Below are positions 11,971 to 20,458 of a DNA stretch of 21,554 nucleotides, in pieces (positions within the stretch are counted from its first letter, which is position 1; each line of letters starts with the position of its first letter). The stretch spans positions 1 to 21,554 of IMG/VR virus record IMGVR_UViG_3300048006_000084, one strand, 5' to 3'. Position numbers and translations under genes: made by a program. A model generated the notes under the pieces. It did no database searches, was not told where the DNA came from, and saw only the letters and a program-made list of their open reading frames with translations. This DNA is from a virus.

Positions 11971-13656
11971 ATGACTAATAACTACGGAATGACACTTCCT
12001 ATTTCAGAAGAAATTGATAAGGTTAAATACAGGCAGACGGGAGAAGACTTTTATAGTAAGGTTGTTCGTATTTCTGAATCACTTAAGGACACACCAGATC
12101 ACTTTGAATCCTTTAAAGATGCCCTAAGACACTTAAGGTTCTTACCTGCTGGAAGAGTGCAGAACGCTATGGGTGCGGCTAGACAAACTACAGCCTTTAA
12201 TTGTTTCGTTAGTGGAGCGATAGAGGACAGTATGGATTCAATCATGGGTAGAGCTACAGAAGCCGCTGAGACAATGCGTAGAGGTGGTGGCATAGGTTAT
12301 GACTTCTCAAGGTTACGTCCCAGAGGTAATCGTATCAAGTCATTAGATTCTAGAGCGTCAGGAGCAGTAAGCTTTATGCAGATATATGACGCAGTATGTC
12401 AGACAATAGCCTCTAGCGGTCATAGGAGAGGCGCACAGATGGGTGTCTTACGTATAGACCATCCAGACATAGAACAGTTTATAACCGCTAAGAATGACGG
12501 TACGTCCCTCACAGGGTTTAATATTTCAGTAGGTGTGACTGACGAGTTCATGGAATGTCTTGAGAAAAAAGAACCATTCCCTTTGAGGTTCGATGGTATT
12601 GTACATGAAGAGGTAGACCCTGTAGCCCTATGGGATATGATTATGCGTTCCACATGGGATTGGGCAGAGCCGGGAGTGTTGTTTATAGACACTATTAATA
12701 AAATGAATAACCTTTACTATTGTGAAAGTATAGAAGCAACTAACCCCTGTGGTGAGCAACCTCTGCCACCTTACGGTGCTTGTTTGTTAGGCAGTTTTAA
12801 CTTAACTAAGTATGTACATGATAAAGCGTTTGACTTTGGTTTATTTACTGGAGACATACATACTGTAGTCAGAGCTATGGATAACGTCATAGATAGAACT
12901 ATATACCCTTTACCTGAGCAGGAGAAGGAAGCTAAAGATAAACGTAGGATGGGTTTAGGTGTTACTGGGCTTGCTAATGCCGCTGAGATGTGTGGTATGC
13001 CATATGCGTCAAAGAAGTTTATGAAGTTTACTTCTCAGGTCCTAGAGACTTTAAGAGATTACTCTTATGCGGCTAGTTCTACTTTGGCTCAGGAGAAGGG
13101 GTCATTTCCTCTGTACGAAAAGGATAAATACACAGAGGGAGAGTTCTTTAAGACATTATCACCTTGGGTGCAGGATCAGATCAAAGAGTTTGGTATACGT
13201 AACTCACATCTGACTTCTATAGCACCCACAGGTACAATAAGCTTGACCGCAGATAACGTAAGTTCAGGTATAGAACCACCCTTTAGTTTGTTTTATGATA
13301 GAACTATACAGGAATTTGATGGTCATCAGATACAAAGAGTAGAAGACTATGCGTTTAAACACGGTGTAGAAGGTAGGACTGCTAATGACATTAGTGCTGA
13401 CGAACACTTATCTGTTCTGTCTTTAGTGTCAAAATACATTGACAGTGCTGTATCTAAGACCTGTAATGTAGGCAGTAGTGTTAACTTCGATGAGTTCAAA
13501 GAGTTGTACTTTAATGCTTGGAAACAAGGATGTAAAGGGATAACTACCTTCAGAGCAGACGGTAAAAGATACGGTATCCTTAATGAAGTTAAGGAAGAAC
13601 CTCAAGCAGAAGCTTGTTTTATAGACCCACAGACAGGTCAAAAATCTTGTGAATAA
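11971..13656 (+). CDS. nrdJ: Ribonucleotide reductase, class II (adenosylcobalamin-dependent) type
   Basis: This 561-residue catalytic subunit has the family motifs: NCFVSG (77-82, redox Cys78), the NPCGEQPL active site (258-265, radical-site Cys260 and Glu262) and APTGTIS (418-424, substrate phosphate binding). Cysteines 549 and 560 near the C-terminus would pass electrons to the active site. The absence of an NrdB gene anywhere near it and the short single-chain form point to class II, which uses coenzyme B12, as in many marine podoviruses; class I cannot be fully excluded by eye. It turns ribonucleotides into deoxyribonucleotides for phage DNA synthesis. A GTTTAAAC site lies at 13353. The next gene starts within its last codons. 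Confidence 0.9.
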   Translation: MTNNYGMTLPISEEIDKVKYRQTGEDFYSKVVRISESLKDTPDHFESFKDALRHLRFLPAGRVQNAMGAARQTTAFNCFVSGAIEDSMDSIMGRATEAAETMRRGGGIGYDFSRLRPRGNRIKSLDSRASGAVSFMQIYDAVCQTIASSGHRRGAQMGVLRIDHPDIEQFITAKNDGTSLTGFNISVGVTDEFMECLEKKEPFPLRFDGIVHEEVDPVALWDMIMRSTWDWAEPGVLFIDTINKMNNLYYCESIEATNPCGEQPLPPYGACLLGSFNLTKYVHDKAFDFGLFTGDIHTVVRAMDNVIDRTIYPLPEQEKEAKDKRRMGLGVTGLANAAEMCGMPYASKKFMKFTSQVLETLRDYSYAASSTLAQEKGSFPLYEKDKYTEGEFFKTLSPWVQDQIKEFGIRNSHLTSIAPTGTISLTADNVSSGIEPPFSLFYDRTIQEFDGHQIQRVEDYAFKHGVEGRTANDISADEHLSVLSLVSKYIDSAVSKTCNVGSSVNFDEFKELYFNAWKQGCKGITTFRADGKRYGILNEVKEEPQAEACFIDPQTGQKSCE

Positions 13657-13900
13657 AGAAAAGGATTTAACATGGAAGGTTAAGTGGGTATCTACTATAA
13701 TATTAATTTTAGCTATGATACTCACTAGCCAAAACATATACCCGTACAATTTAATCTTTCACATTATAGGCATTATAGGGTGGACCTATGTGTCTATTGT
13801 GTGGAACGATAGAGCTTTGATTGTAATTAATAGCGTAGGTCTAGCTATCTTTTCTAATGGTATCGTAAGTTACCTTGTTAAAATTAACGTATTGGAATAA
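13649..13900 (+). CDS. Small integral membrane protein, 83 aa
   Basis: It has two or three hydrophobic segments: residues 13-27, 36-50 and 55-80. The N-terminus is charged (NKEKDLTWKVKW). It resembles a small family of phage and alphaproteobacterial membrane proteins of unknown role (DUF6552-like, unverified). The start is GTG inside the last codons of the reductase gene, with no strong Shine-Dalgarno, so coupling is likely. Its 3' end overlaps the convergent gene at 13884-13994 by 17 bp. Confidence 0.62.
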   Translation: MNKEKDLTWKVKWVSTIILILAMILTSQNIYPYNLIFHIIGIIGWTYVSIVWNDRALIVINSVGLAIFSNGIVSYLVKINVLE

Positions 13901-13994
13901 TTATTTTACCACAGCGTCTACATATTCCCCTCTCTTCTCCTTTTAGATCGTGCCATAAAACAGCACACACTATACTTTTAAAAAATTTAATCAT
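13884..13994 (-). CDS. Tiny zinc-knuckle protein, 36 aa
   Basis: On the minus strand, after an ATGA overlap with the gene upstream, it encodes a hydrophobic N-terminus (IKFFKSIVCAVLWHDL) and a CRRC knuckle (residues 25-28). It is the last gene of the minus-strand operon, and its final 17 bp are also coding on the plus strand. I recognise similar W-H-D-L and C-x-x-C-G peptides in other marine phages but no function. Confidence 0.55.
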   Translation of the reverse strand: MIKFFKSIVCAVLWHDLKGEERGICRRCGKIIIPIR

Positions 13995-14146
13995 CTTCCT
14001 ACCTTTTTCATTGCGGCTTTATGTGCGGCTGTAAATGTACTACCGTTCTTCATACGAGTCTTCATAAAATCCATATGTTTTTTTGTATGATGTTTACGGT
14101 GTTTTGCTAAAGTATCTGTTTGTCTTTTCGTTAATTTCTTTACCAT
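13991..14146 (-). CDS. Small very basic protein, 51 aa
   Basis: Roughly 40% of residues are Lys, Arg or His (HRKHHTKKHMDFMKTRMK at 16-33), with a C-terminal TFTAAHKAAMKKVG. It likely binds DNA or packs in the virion by charge, similar in character to its upstream neighbour. Its ATG follows AAGGTAAATTTACATGG on the minus strand. Confidence 0.62.
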   Translation of the reverse strand: MVKKLTKRQTDTLAKHRKHHTKKHMDFMKTRMKNGSTFTAAHKAAMKKVGR

Positions 14147-14181
14147 GTAAATTTACCTTACCTGTTAAATACTGAGGAACA

Positions 14182-14454
14182 TTACCATTTTGTTTTGTTA
14201 GCCCAAAAAGCCGCTGACATATTTCCTCTATCGATGTTCTTTTTGTGCCTAGCTTTAAAAGATTTACGCCTAGCTTTTTCTTTAGGTGTCTTAGGATTGG
14301 AACCTGCACCGCTTACTCCCTGTTGTCCGAATCGAATTAACTTTACTTTATCCCCTGATTTAGCTAAGACTACGTGAGATTTTGTCTTATGATTAGGGGT
14401 TCTTTTTGGCTTATTATGGCCTGAGAATGTTATTCCTCTGTAGTTTATTGACAT
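14182..14454 (-). CDS. Conserved basic phage protein, 90 aa
   Basis: The residues HNKPKRTPNHKTKSH (13-27), VKLIRFGQQGVSG and KARRKSFKARHKKN, and the ending FWANKTKW, form a pattern I recall from many marine phages of several types (similar to DUF5872-like proteins). It is highly basic, with no acidic region, and is always of unknown function; a virion or DNA-linked role is likely. It starts directly after the stop of the 519-residue protein. Confidence 0.7.
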   Translation of the reverse strand: MSINYRGITFSGHNKPKRTPNHKTKSHVVLAKSGDKVKLIRFGQQGVSGAGSNPKTPKEKARRKSFKARHKKNIDRGNMSAAFWANKTKW

Positions 14455-16014
14455 TTAACGTACTCCAAATCCACCTCTTGAGAGGTCTAATTGATTAACT
14501 AAGTTTTCATATTCTATCATTTTATCTGGGTCTGTATCAGTTCTTCCTACAGGTTTAGAAGCCCTTCCCGGTGCAAACATACCTGCTTCTACTGCAACTC
14601 TTGAGTAATCCTTTTTAAAAGGAGTATTAGCTACTGCCTGTATTCTACTTAATTGTTCTCTGGTGACTCCTTTAGGGACAGGCGTTGACAAATCAACACC
14701 AGAATATTCTTTTAATTTATTCATTGATTTTTCAGCCGCTATTTGTTTTGGTTTATTTACTTTAGGCACAGGTTTTTTACTAGTAAGTAAGTTTACTTTT
14801 ATAGGGGTTGAAACAGTAAACATCCTGTCACCTTTTGGCATTTTTTGATTAAAAAGGTCATGCTCATCGTTAACAAAACTAGTTAATTTTCCTTTTTTAT
14901 TAATAGAAGTCATGTAATTAACTCCTCCTAAAACGTAAGAATCTGATTTTGTACTTCCAGTGACTACTGCTGGCATCCCTTTTAAAACTTCTTTTGGATT
15001 TTTAACATCAATTTTTGCTTCTTGTAATGCCTCTAAAAACTCTTTATCTGTTTTAAAACTTTTTGACTTACCGTGTTTCCACACACCTTTTTCTTTAACA
15101 CCCCCAAATATTTTCTTTAAATCGTCTAAAGTAGAACCTCCAAATAATCTTCTATTTAACCTAACAGGGCTTTCTAAATCTCCACCTGCCTGTGAAGACG
15201 TTCTTCTTACCGCTAGTTGGTATTTTTTTGTAGAATCGTACCCAATAGCAGGGAGTGTTTTTATTACATTAAAAACTGAATTTAATTCTGCTTCATTCAA
15301 CCCTGTTTTTTTAATTCCTCCTAGAACTGAAGCGTAATCATCAGCAGAAAAGTTAGGGGAAAACCCTACATTATCTACTCCTTCAGTAATTTTGTGAAAT
15401 TTAGAAGGTTGCTTCATCTGTCGTGACATTAAAGTTGATTGGTCAAACTGACCTATAGCTTTTTTAGCGGCTTGTTTGGCTATTCTTCTTCCTTCTTGTG
15501 TAGATTGATCTGCTTTTTTTATAACATTTAGTGCTTGTTTGGCTACTAGATTATCTGTGTAAGAAAGACCCTCACTCCACAAACCTCTACCAGTAGGGGA
15601 ATATCTTGCTTTAAAAAGGTTTTTTGCTCCTTTTGCCGCCCCCACACCTGCCGTTAATTTTTGCCCTAATTTACCACCCTTGCCTGAATAAAAACCATCT
15701 AAAAAATTAGGAGCGTTAGGTAAAGCCCTTGCTATGGTTTTTGTTATTCCAGCAGAAGGAACCCAAGGTAGCAAACCAGCTAATCCTAAACTAGCGTTTG
15801 TCCATGTAGGTTCTTTAGCAAAAGTTACTGCATCTGCTCCTAGACCCACTACATCTCCTAATACTGGAACAGGAGAGGTATATAAAGCGGCTTTATCGTA
15901 CCAAGGCATTTCGTCATACGCTTTGCCAAAGAGACCTGCCATTCTTTTTCTTGTAGCTTCAGCTTGTTTAGCTTCAGCCATCATTCTTCTAATGTTGTCC
16001 GAAGAAGATGCCAT
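14455..16014 (-). CDS. Putative internal virion protein, 519 aa
   Basis: This is the fifth large gene of the late operon. The N-terminus is helical and charged (residues 1-30); residues 45-100 are Gly/Ala-rich and hydrophobic (VPVLGDVVGLGADAVTF, then SLGLAGLLPWVPSAG), as in proteins that insert into membranes during DNA ejection. The rest is Lys-rich with mixed alpha/beta character (PVVTGSTKSDSYVLGG region). No peptidoglycan hydrolase motif is seen. TAATG overlap with the previous gene implies coupling. The assignment is by position and composition. Confidence 0.55.
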   Translation of the reverse strand: MASSSDNIRRMMAEAKQAEATRKRMAGLFGKAYDEMPWYDKAALYTSPVPVLGDVVGLGADAVTFAKEPTWTNASLGLAGLLPWVPSAGITKTIARALPNAPNFLDGFYSGKGGKLGQKLTAGVGAAKGAKNLFKARYSPTGRGLWSEGLSYTDNLVAKQALNVIKKADQSTQEGRRIAKQAAKKAIGQFDQSTLMSRQMKQPSKFHKITEGVDNVGFSPNFSADDYASVLGGIKKTGLNEAELNSVFNVIKTLPAIGYDSTKKYQLAVRRTSSQAGGDLESPVRLNRRLFGGSTLDDLKKIFGGVKEKGVWKHGKSKSFKTDKEFLEALQEAKIDVKNPKEVLKGMPAVVTGSTKSDSYVLGGVNYMTSINKKGKLTSFVNDEHDLFNQKMPKGDRMFTVSTPIKVNLLTSKKPVPKVNKPKQIAAEKSMNKLKEYSGVDLSTPVPKGVTREQLSRIQAVANTPFKKDYSRVAVEAGMFAPGRASKPVGRTDTDPDKMIEYENLVNQLDLSRGGFGVR

Positions 16015-17921
16015 TACTCAATCGTACTCATTTTATCATATCCTTTAAGCATCTGCATTAGGTTCTCATCTGGCATACCTTCAGCTATTGCTTCATCTAA
16101 AAAATCATTAGCTAACATAGCTCCTATTCTTAAAGCTTTCTTCGGAGGAGACTTGTTTATTTGAATTAACTTATTAATTGTTTTAGGATTAGTAGCCGCC
16201 TTAGCTAAAAAGTAAGGAGTTCCTAAAATTGTTATTGCACTAGCACCTGCTACAGCGGTATCTAAAGCACCAGTTAAAAGTCCTCCAGCTAAACCAGCAC
16301 CAGCCGCGTACTCCTTACCACGCAAGAATAATAAGGCTAATCCAGAAGCAGGTTTTTTATTTGCCGTGACCATTAAATTAACTGTTCTTCTGTAACTTTC
16401 AAAATTACGACCTAAAATTACTCTTAATCTTTTAGCTTCTGTAGGATTTTTTAATTGTTTAGCTACTGTTTTAAAAACTCGTAGACTAAAATCAGCATTA
16501 GCTATGTCAGGCATAGTCTTTGTAAGATACCCTTGTGCAATAGCATCTTTAGCTTCCTTAGCTGTTTTAAACATCATACCTTTAGCAACGTCAGGTGTAA
16601 TTAATTTATAAGCTTCGTCAATAGATTTAAAAGCCTTTTGTACATTTTGTACTTTTCCGGGTCGAGCAAACATAGCTCCCAAAGAAACGTATGATTCTTG
16701 TTTTGCTGATTTAACAAACGTATCGTTTATTTTTGGAAATAAAGAATTTATAACACCACTATAGTCTGACTGTAACTTTCTGTACTGTGTACCAGCATCC
16801 ACAGCTTTTTGTGACATTTTACCCATGTTGTCCATTTGTTGAGAAATAACACCTTGGACTTCTTTTTTTAAATTGACTAACTGAAGTTCAGTTACTGCTT
16901 TAGTGCTGTCCTTAGAAGCTTCTTCTATTAAACCGTTTAAACGCTTTTCAAACTGTATTAAATAACGTCCAGAAGCTACTGTATTTCCCGTTAATCTCCC
17001 TTTTAAATCTGAAATTATACTCATTGTTTCTTTAGAAAGTTCTGAATCCCCTAACTCGTCTGAGTTCTTTTTAACAAAGTTATCAATAGAATCAGACAAA
17101 ACTGATAATTTAAACTTTCCACCTGCAACAAGGTTACCTATTTTATCTAATGACTCTCCGTAAGAATTATTTAAAGCTTTTCTCCCTGCTTGCCAAGCCT
17201 GTGATACACCCTGCCCTACTAAATCATCAGATAAACCTGTTTGATTACCAGAAACTAATGCCATTCTTTCTTGAACAAGTTCTCTAATTTGTTTACTTTG
17301 TCCATCAAAAACATTCTTAGAAAGAATACCAGTTCTACCTATGAGTTCTTTAGCTATATCCCATTTTCCTCCAAGACCTGCTTGAAAAGGAGTTAAAGAT
17401 AAACCTCTTTCAGCTAATATTTCTTGGGATTCAATAGCGTCATCAGTCATCCCTGCTCTTTTAGCCTCTTCTGCCCTTCTTGCTAATTCTGTTGCTATGT
17501 CTTCAACAGGAGTACCTTTCTTAAAAGCGGCTTTAGCCCATTCAAATGCAGGTCTGGCTATATATCTTCCTAATCCAAAAGTAGTAAGATCAATACCTAA
17601 AGAAATACCAGCTTCGGTAAGGGCTTTAGTAAAGTTAATGTCACGATCCATCATTACATCAGACGCAATAGAACCTCCTCCTGACCCTAAAGCACCGCCA
17701 ATAATCCCACCAGCTATCATTCCCGGTGGACCACCTTTTATTCCTATAACTGTTCCAGCAATAGACCCCCCTATTCCACCCGGAGTAGCCATGTTATTTT
17801 TTAGCCAATCTAATGCAGTATTTTTATCTGGAGGCATATTAACTAACGCATCAGACCTCCAAGGTTCTTGTCCTCCTTGAGTAACAGGAGCAGTAACTAT
17901 TGCATCATCTTGCCAACCCAT
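16014..17921 (-). CDS. Putative internal virion/ejection protein, 635 aa
   Basis: The N-terminus carries a short repeated pattern, W-x-x-D-A-(I/L)-V (WQDDAIV at 3-9 and WRSDALV at 21-27), seen at the start of many podovirus inner proteins. A glycine-rich hydrophobic stretch follows (48-88, GGIGG and GGIIGGALG). The middle is long and helical, and a second hydrophobic Ala/Gly region (about 530-580) lies near the C-terminus. This resembles T7-like core proteins that form a channel through the envelope. No lytic transglycosylase motif is visible. One GTTTAAAC site lies at 16935. It overlaps both neighbours by 1 nt. Confidence 0.6.
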   Translation of the reverse strand: MGWQDDAIVTAPVTQGGQEPWRSDALVNMPPDKNTALDWLKNNMATPGGIGGSIAGTVIGIKGGPPGMIAGGIIGGALGSGGGSIASDVMMDRDINFTKALTEAGISLGIDLTTFGLGRYIARPAFEWAKAAFKKGTPVEDIATELARRAEEAKRAGMTDDAIESQEILAERGLSLTPFQAGLGGKWDIAKELIGRTGILSKNVFDGQSKQIRELVQERMALVSGNQTGLSDDLVGQGVSQAWQAGRKALNNSYGESLDKIGNLVAGGKFKLSVLSDSIDNFVKKNSDELGDSELSKETMSIISDLKGRLTGNTVASGRYLIQFEKRLNGLIEEASKDSTKAVTELQLVNLKKEVQGVISQQMDNMGKMSQKAVDAGTQYRKLQSDYSGVINSLFPKINDTFVKSAKQESYVSLGAMFARPGKVQNVQKAFKSIDEAYKLITPDVAKGMMFKTAKEAKDAIAQGYLTKTMPDIANADFSLRVFKTVAKQLKNPTEAKRLRVILGRNFESYRRTVNLMVTANKKPASGLALLFLRGKEYAAGAGLAGGLLTGALDTAVAGASAITILGTPYFLAKAATNPKTINKLIQINKSPPKKALRIGAMLANDFLDEAIAEGMPDENLMQMLKGYDKMSTIE

Positions 17922-19240
17922 TATTTTTTCTCCCTTGCTTTACCGCTTGGGTCTGCATAAAAACTACCACGGGGTAAAGAGTTGTACCATTCGTTAAAAT
18001 TTTTACCAGAAGGTAACTGTAAAGGAGAAGTTCTACTATTAGGAGTTCCTACTCCTTTTTTACTTAATGAAACATTAAAATCACTTAAATTTTTCTTAGC
18101 ATTTTTTTCTTCCGACCACCAATCTCCTATAGCAACAGTGTTGTCTATTTTATCTAAAGCAGATTCTAATAATCGTATATTTACTTTTTTAGATTTAACC
18201 ATACCAGCCATTTTATTAACTAAAAATTTTAAATCTGCGTCTGTAGGCCTTGCTCCTAATAAATCTTTTAAAACAGATAAAATTAAATTTCCCGTTCTAG
18301 AATTAAAGTCACCAGTGTCTGCTGGAAGAACTCCAAAAAATTCTTTTACATCAGCTTCAACACTAGCTAAACCACCCGTCTTAACTCTTTTTGATAATGC
18401 TAAAGCTGTACTTACATTTTCCCTCGATCTTCTAGCTTTTACACCAGCGGCTACGTATTTATTACGAGTTTCAAACTGAGTTTCATTTTTCTTTTTTAAT
18501 AAAGCCTCTTCAACTGCAAGTTTTTGTTTAAGTTTTGCTTCTTCTTTATTTAAGTCTGATTTAAACCCAGCTTTTTCTAATGCTCTTTTTAATTTTACAT
18601 CTCCTGTTTGCCCTACATTATCATCAATAACTTGTATTTCAGCACCAGTGCCTACAGGAACTTTTGGAGCGTTTGCGTTAAGAGGGGCGTAAATAGTTTT
18701 GTTTACGCCACCTACAGATTCCATTCGTGTAAAATACTTATTACCGTTTCTATCTTGAATTAACTTAGTTTTACTAAGAGAACGCTTATCAGTTGATGCT
18801 TTACCTTTAGCAATCTCTTTTCTTGCCATCATTTCAGCCATAGCTCTAAACTCTTTGGCTTCGTCTTGATACCCTCTTGACATAAGTAAAGACCAGCCCT
18901 GTTGCATTTCCTGCTCATCTATTACATCATCATCTGTCATATAACTATCAAGAGTACGTAAAATCTCATTCTTGTCTTTTTCTCTTTTGCTTGCTCTGAC
19001 CATACGAGGGTCTTGAGGTATTTCCATACCCATCATACCTGCACCTGCTCCAAGCATCCTGTCTAGCCCCTGTAGGCCCTGCTCACGGTATCTTGCCGCA
19101 TTAGCCGCTAATGGTCCACCACCTGCTTTTGTTTGGTCTAGGAAGGCTTGACGCACTCTTGCTTGGTTCTCCTGTTCCATGAGACTTCTTATGTCCCCCG
19201 GTGAAGCTCCACCAAATAATCCTGCAAATTTACTAGCCAT
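17921..19240 (-). CDS. Putative internal virion protein, 439 aa
   Basis: The N-terminus (residues 1-80) is Ala/Gly-rich with Met-rich turns (MLGAGAGMMGM); the middle is a long charged helical region (about 205-265, many Lys and Glu, possible coiled coil). No enzyme motif is recognised. AAGGAGTGATTTATA precedes its ATG on the minus strand. Its place in the late block and its size suggest a core or scaffold role. Confidence 0.55.
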   Translation of the reverse strand: MASKFAGLFGGASPGDIRSLMEQENQARVRQAFLDQTKAGGGPLAANAARYREQGLQGLDRMLGAGAGMMGMEIPQDPRMVRASKREKDKNEILRTLDSYMTDDDVIDEQEMQQGWSLLMSRGYQDEAKEFRAMAEMMARKEIAKGKASTDKRSLSKTKLIQDRNGNKYFTRMESVGGVNKTIYAPLNANAPKVPVGTGAEIQVIDDNVGQTGDVKLKRALEKAGFKSDLNKEEAKLKQKLAVEEALLKKKNETQFETRNKYVAAGVKARRSRENVSTALALSKRVKTGGLASVEADVKEFFGVLPADTGDFNSRTGNLILSVLKDLLGARPTDADLKFLVNKMAGMVKSKKVNIRLLESALDKIDNTVAIGDWWSEEKNAKKNLSDFNVSLSKKGVGTPNSRTSPLQLPSGKNFNEWYNSLPRGSFYADPSGKAREKK

Positions 19241-19261
19241 TATAAATCACTCCTTGTATTA

Positions 19262-20458
19262 TTATAGTGTCCAATCATCATCAGACCAATCAAACGATAA
19301 ACCATCATCACCTACTCCAGAAAAATCACTAGCCTCTGTGCTATCCCAATCCATGTCTATTCCTTCGTTAGTAAAATCTGCTATTACATTAGCTATTGTT
19401 TGTTGTCTATTATAACCTACATCAGACCTTTCCGCTATAGCACCTGCTTCGTTTTGTATAGCTCCTGTACCATCACGATTATACTGAGCAAGGGCTTGTT
19501 GGTTTGTTACGTTATGATCTCCCTGTCCAAAATCTTGGAAACCAAATGGGGTATTAGTGTTAAAATCTGTTGTATAATCATCAAAATTTGAAACAATTTC
19601 TTGATCGAATTGCTCCCACGGAATAGCTCCTGTAGCTAAATCCCGTCCCGTCATGTAACCCATTCCATCAACCTTAAAATACTGATCTGGGTTAGCCTCA
19701 AAAAAATTTTGATTGTTTAGATCACCATATTGATGACCACCACCTCCGGGATGAGAAGCTGAATCCCAAGATATTCTTCCAGATTCGGGATTGTAAGATA
19801 AGTTTGATTCATACCTTGGGTCAAAATCGTGATGAAATCCCATAGCATTTGCTATACCACCAAAGAGACCTACGCCTGTTGCCCCCATTCCCGGCATTAA
19901 CAAAGACATACCTGCTCCTAAACCACCTGCAACTCTAGCACTCATAGGTAAAGTTTTATCATTAGCCCCTCTCATAAAACTACCTGTACTTCCTTGGTTT
20001 CCTACTTTGTCTAAAAAATTAACTGTTGTGTCCCCAAGAAGACCCCTCATAATAGTATCAGGTAATTGATTTATTGTACCTAATAATCCTGTTTCTTTTT
20101 TTTGTTCTGTACTTTTTTCTATAGATTTTCCAGCATCTTTAAACATACTGGAAGCACCGTCTATTAATGAATTTCCAAATTCTGTTATATCTTCCATGAA
20201 CTGACCGGGAATATTACTTAGGTCTCTTCCGACATCTTCCCAACTTGTAGGATATGAATCTAATACAGGAGATGTTTCATACATCCAACTATCATCACTT
20301 CCGTCATCTATACTCTCAACAGGTCTACGTCTGCGAATTACAGGTTGGTCAAAAAGACCACTGGACGCTACTGAAGTAGAGGGGTTTTCTATAGCACCTC
20401 TATTCATAGCCCACTGAGCTAACCAATCAGGAAGATTTGTACTATTTAGTTTTGCCAT
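19262..20458 (-). CDS. Putative structural protein, 398 aa, acidic C-terminus
   Basis: The protein has a central Gly/Met-rich region (residues 165-205), Asp/Asn/Gln-rich loops (about 210-320) and a strongly acidic end (FDWSDDDWTL). It overlaps the upstream stop by 1 nt. The acidic tail could bind a basic partner such as its late neighbours. No family is recognised. Confidence 0.55.
   Translation of the reverse strand: MAKLNSTNLPDWLAQWAMNRGAIENPSTSVASSGLFDQPVIRRRRPVESIDDGSDDSWMYETSPVLDSYPTSWEDVGRDLSNIPGQFMEDITEFGNSLIDGASSMFKDAGKSIEKSTEQKKETGLLGTINQLPDTIMRGLLGDTTVNFLDKVGNQGSTGSFMRGANDKTLPMSARVAGGLGAGMSLLMPGMGATGVGLFGGIANAMGFHHDFDPRYESNLSYNPESGRISWDSASHPGGGGHQYGDLNNQNFFEANPDQYFKVDGMGYMTGRDLATGAIPWEQFDQEIVSNFDDYTTDFNTNTPFGFQDFGQGDHNVTNQQALAQYNRDGTGAIQNEAGAIAERSDVGYNRQQTIANVIADFTNEGIDMDWDSTEASDFSGVGDDGLSFDWSDDDWTL

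Noticed and set aside
450-13360. GTTTAAAC copies as a CRISPR array or tandem repeat
   Set aside because: The spacing varies from about 0.4 to 2.2 kb and many copies are within genes, so this is a dispersed site and not an array.
14960-15337. Plus-strand open frames inside the late minus-strand genes (also 15734-16048, 17497-17880, 17982-18479)
   Set aside because: They are antisense shadows of large coupled genes, with low-complexity Pro/Ser/Leu-rich products and no start signals.
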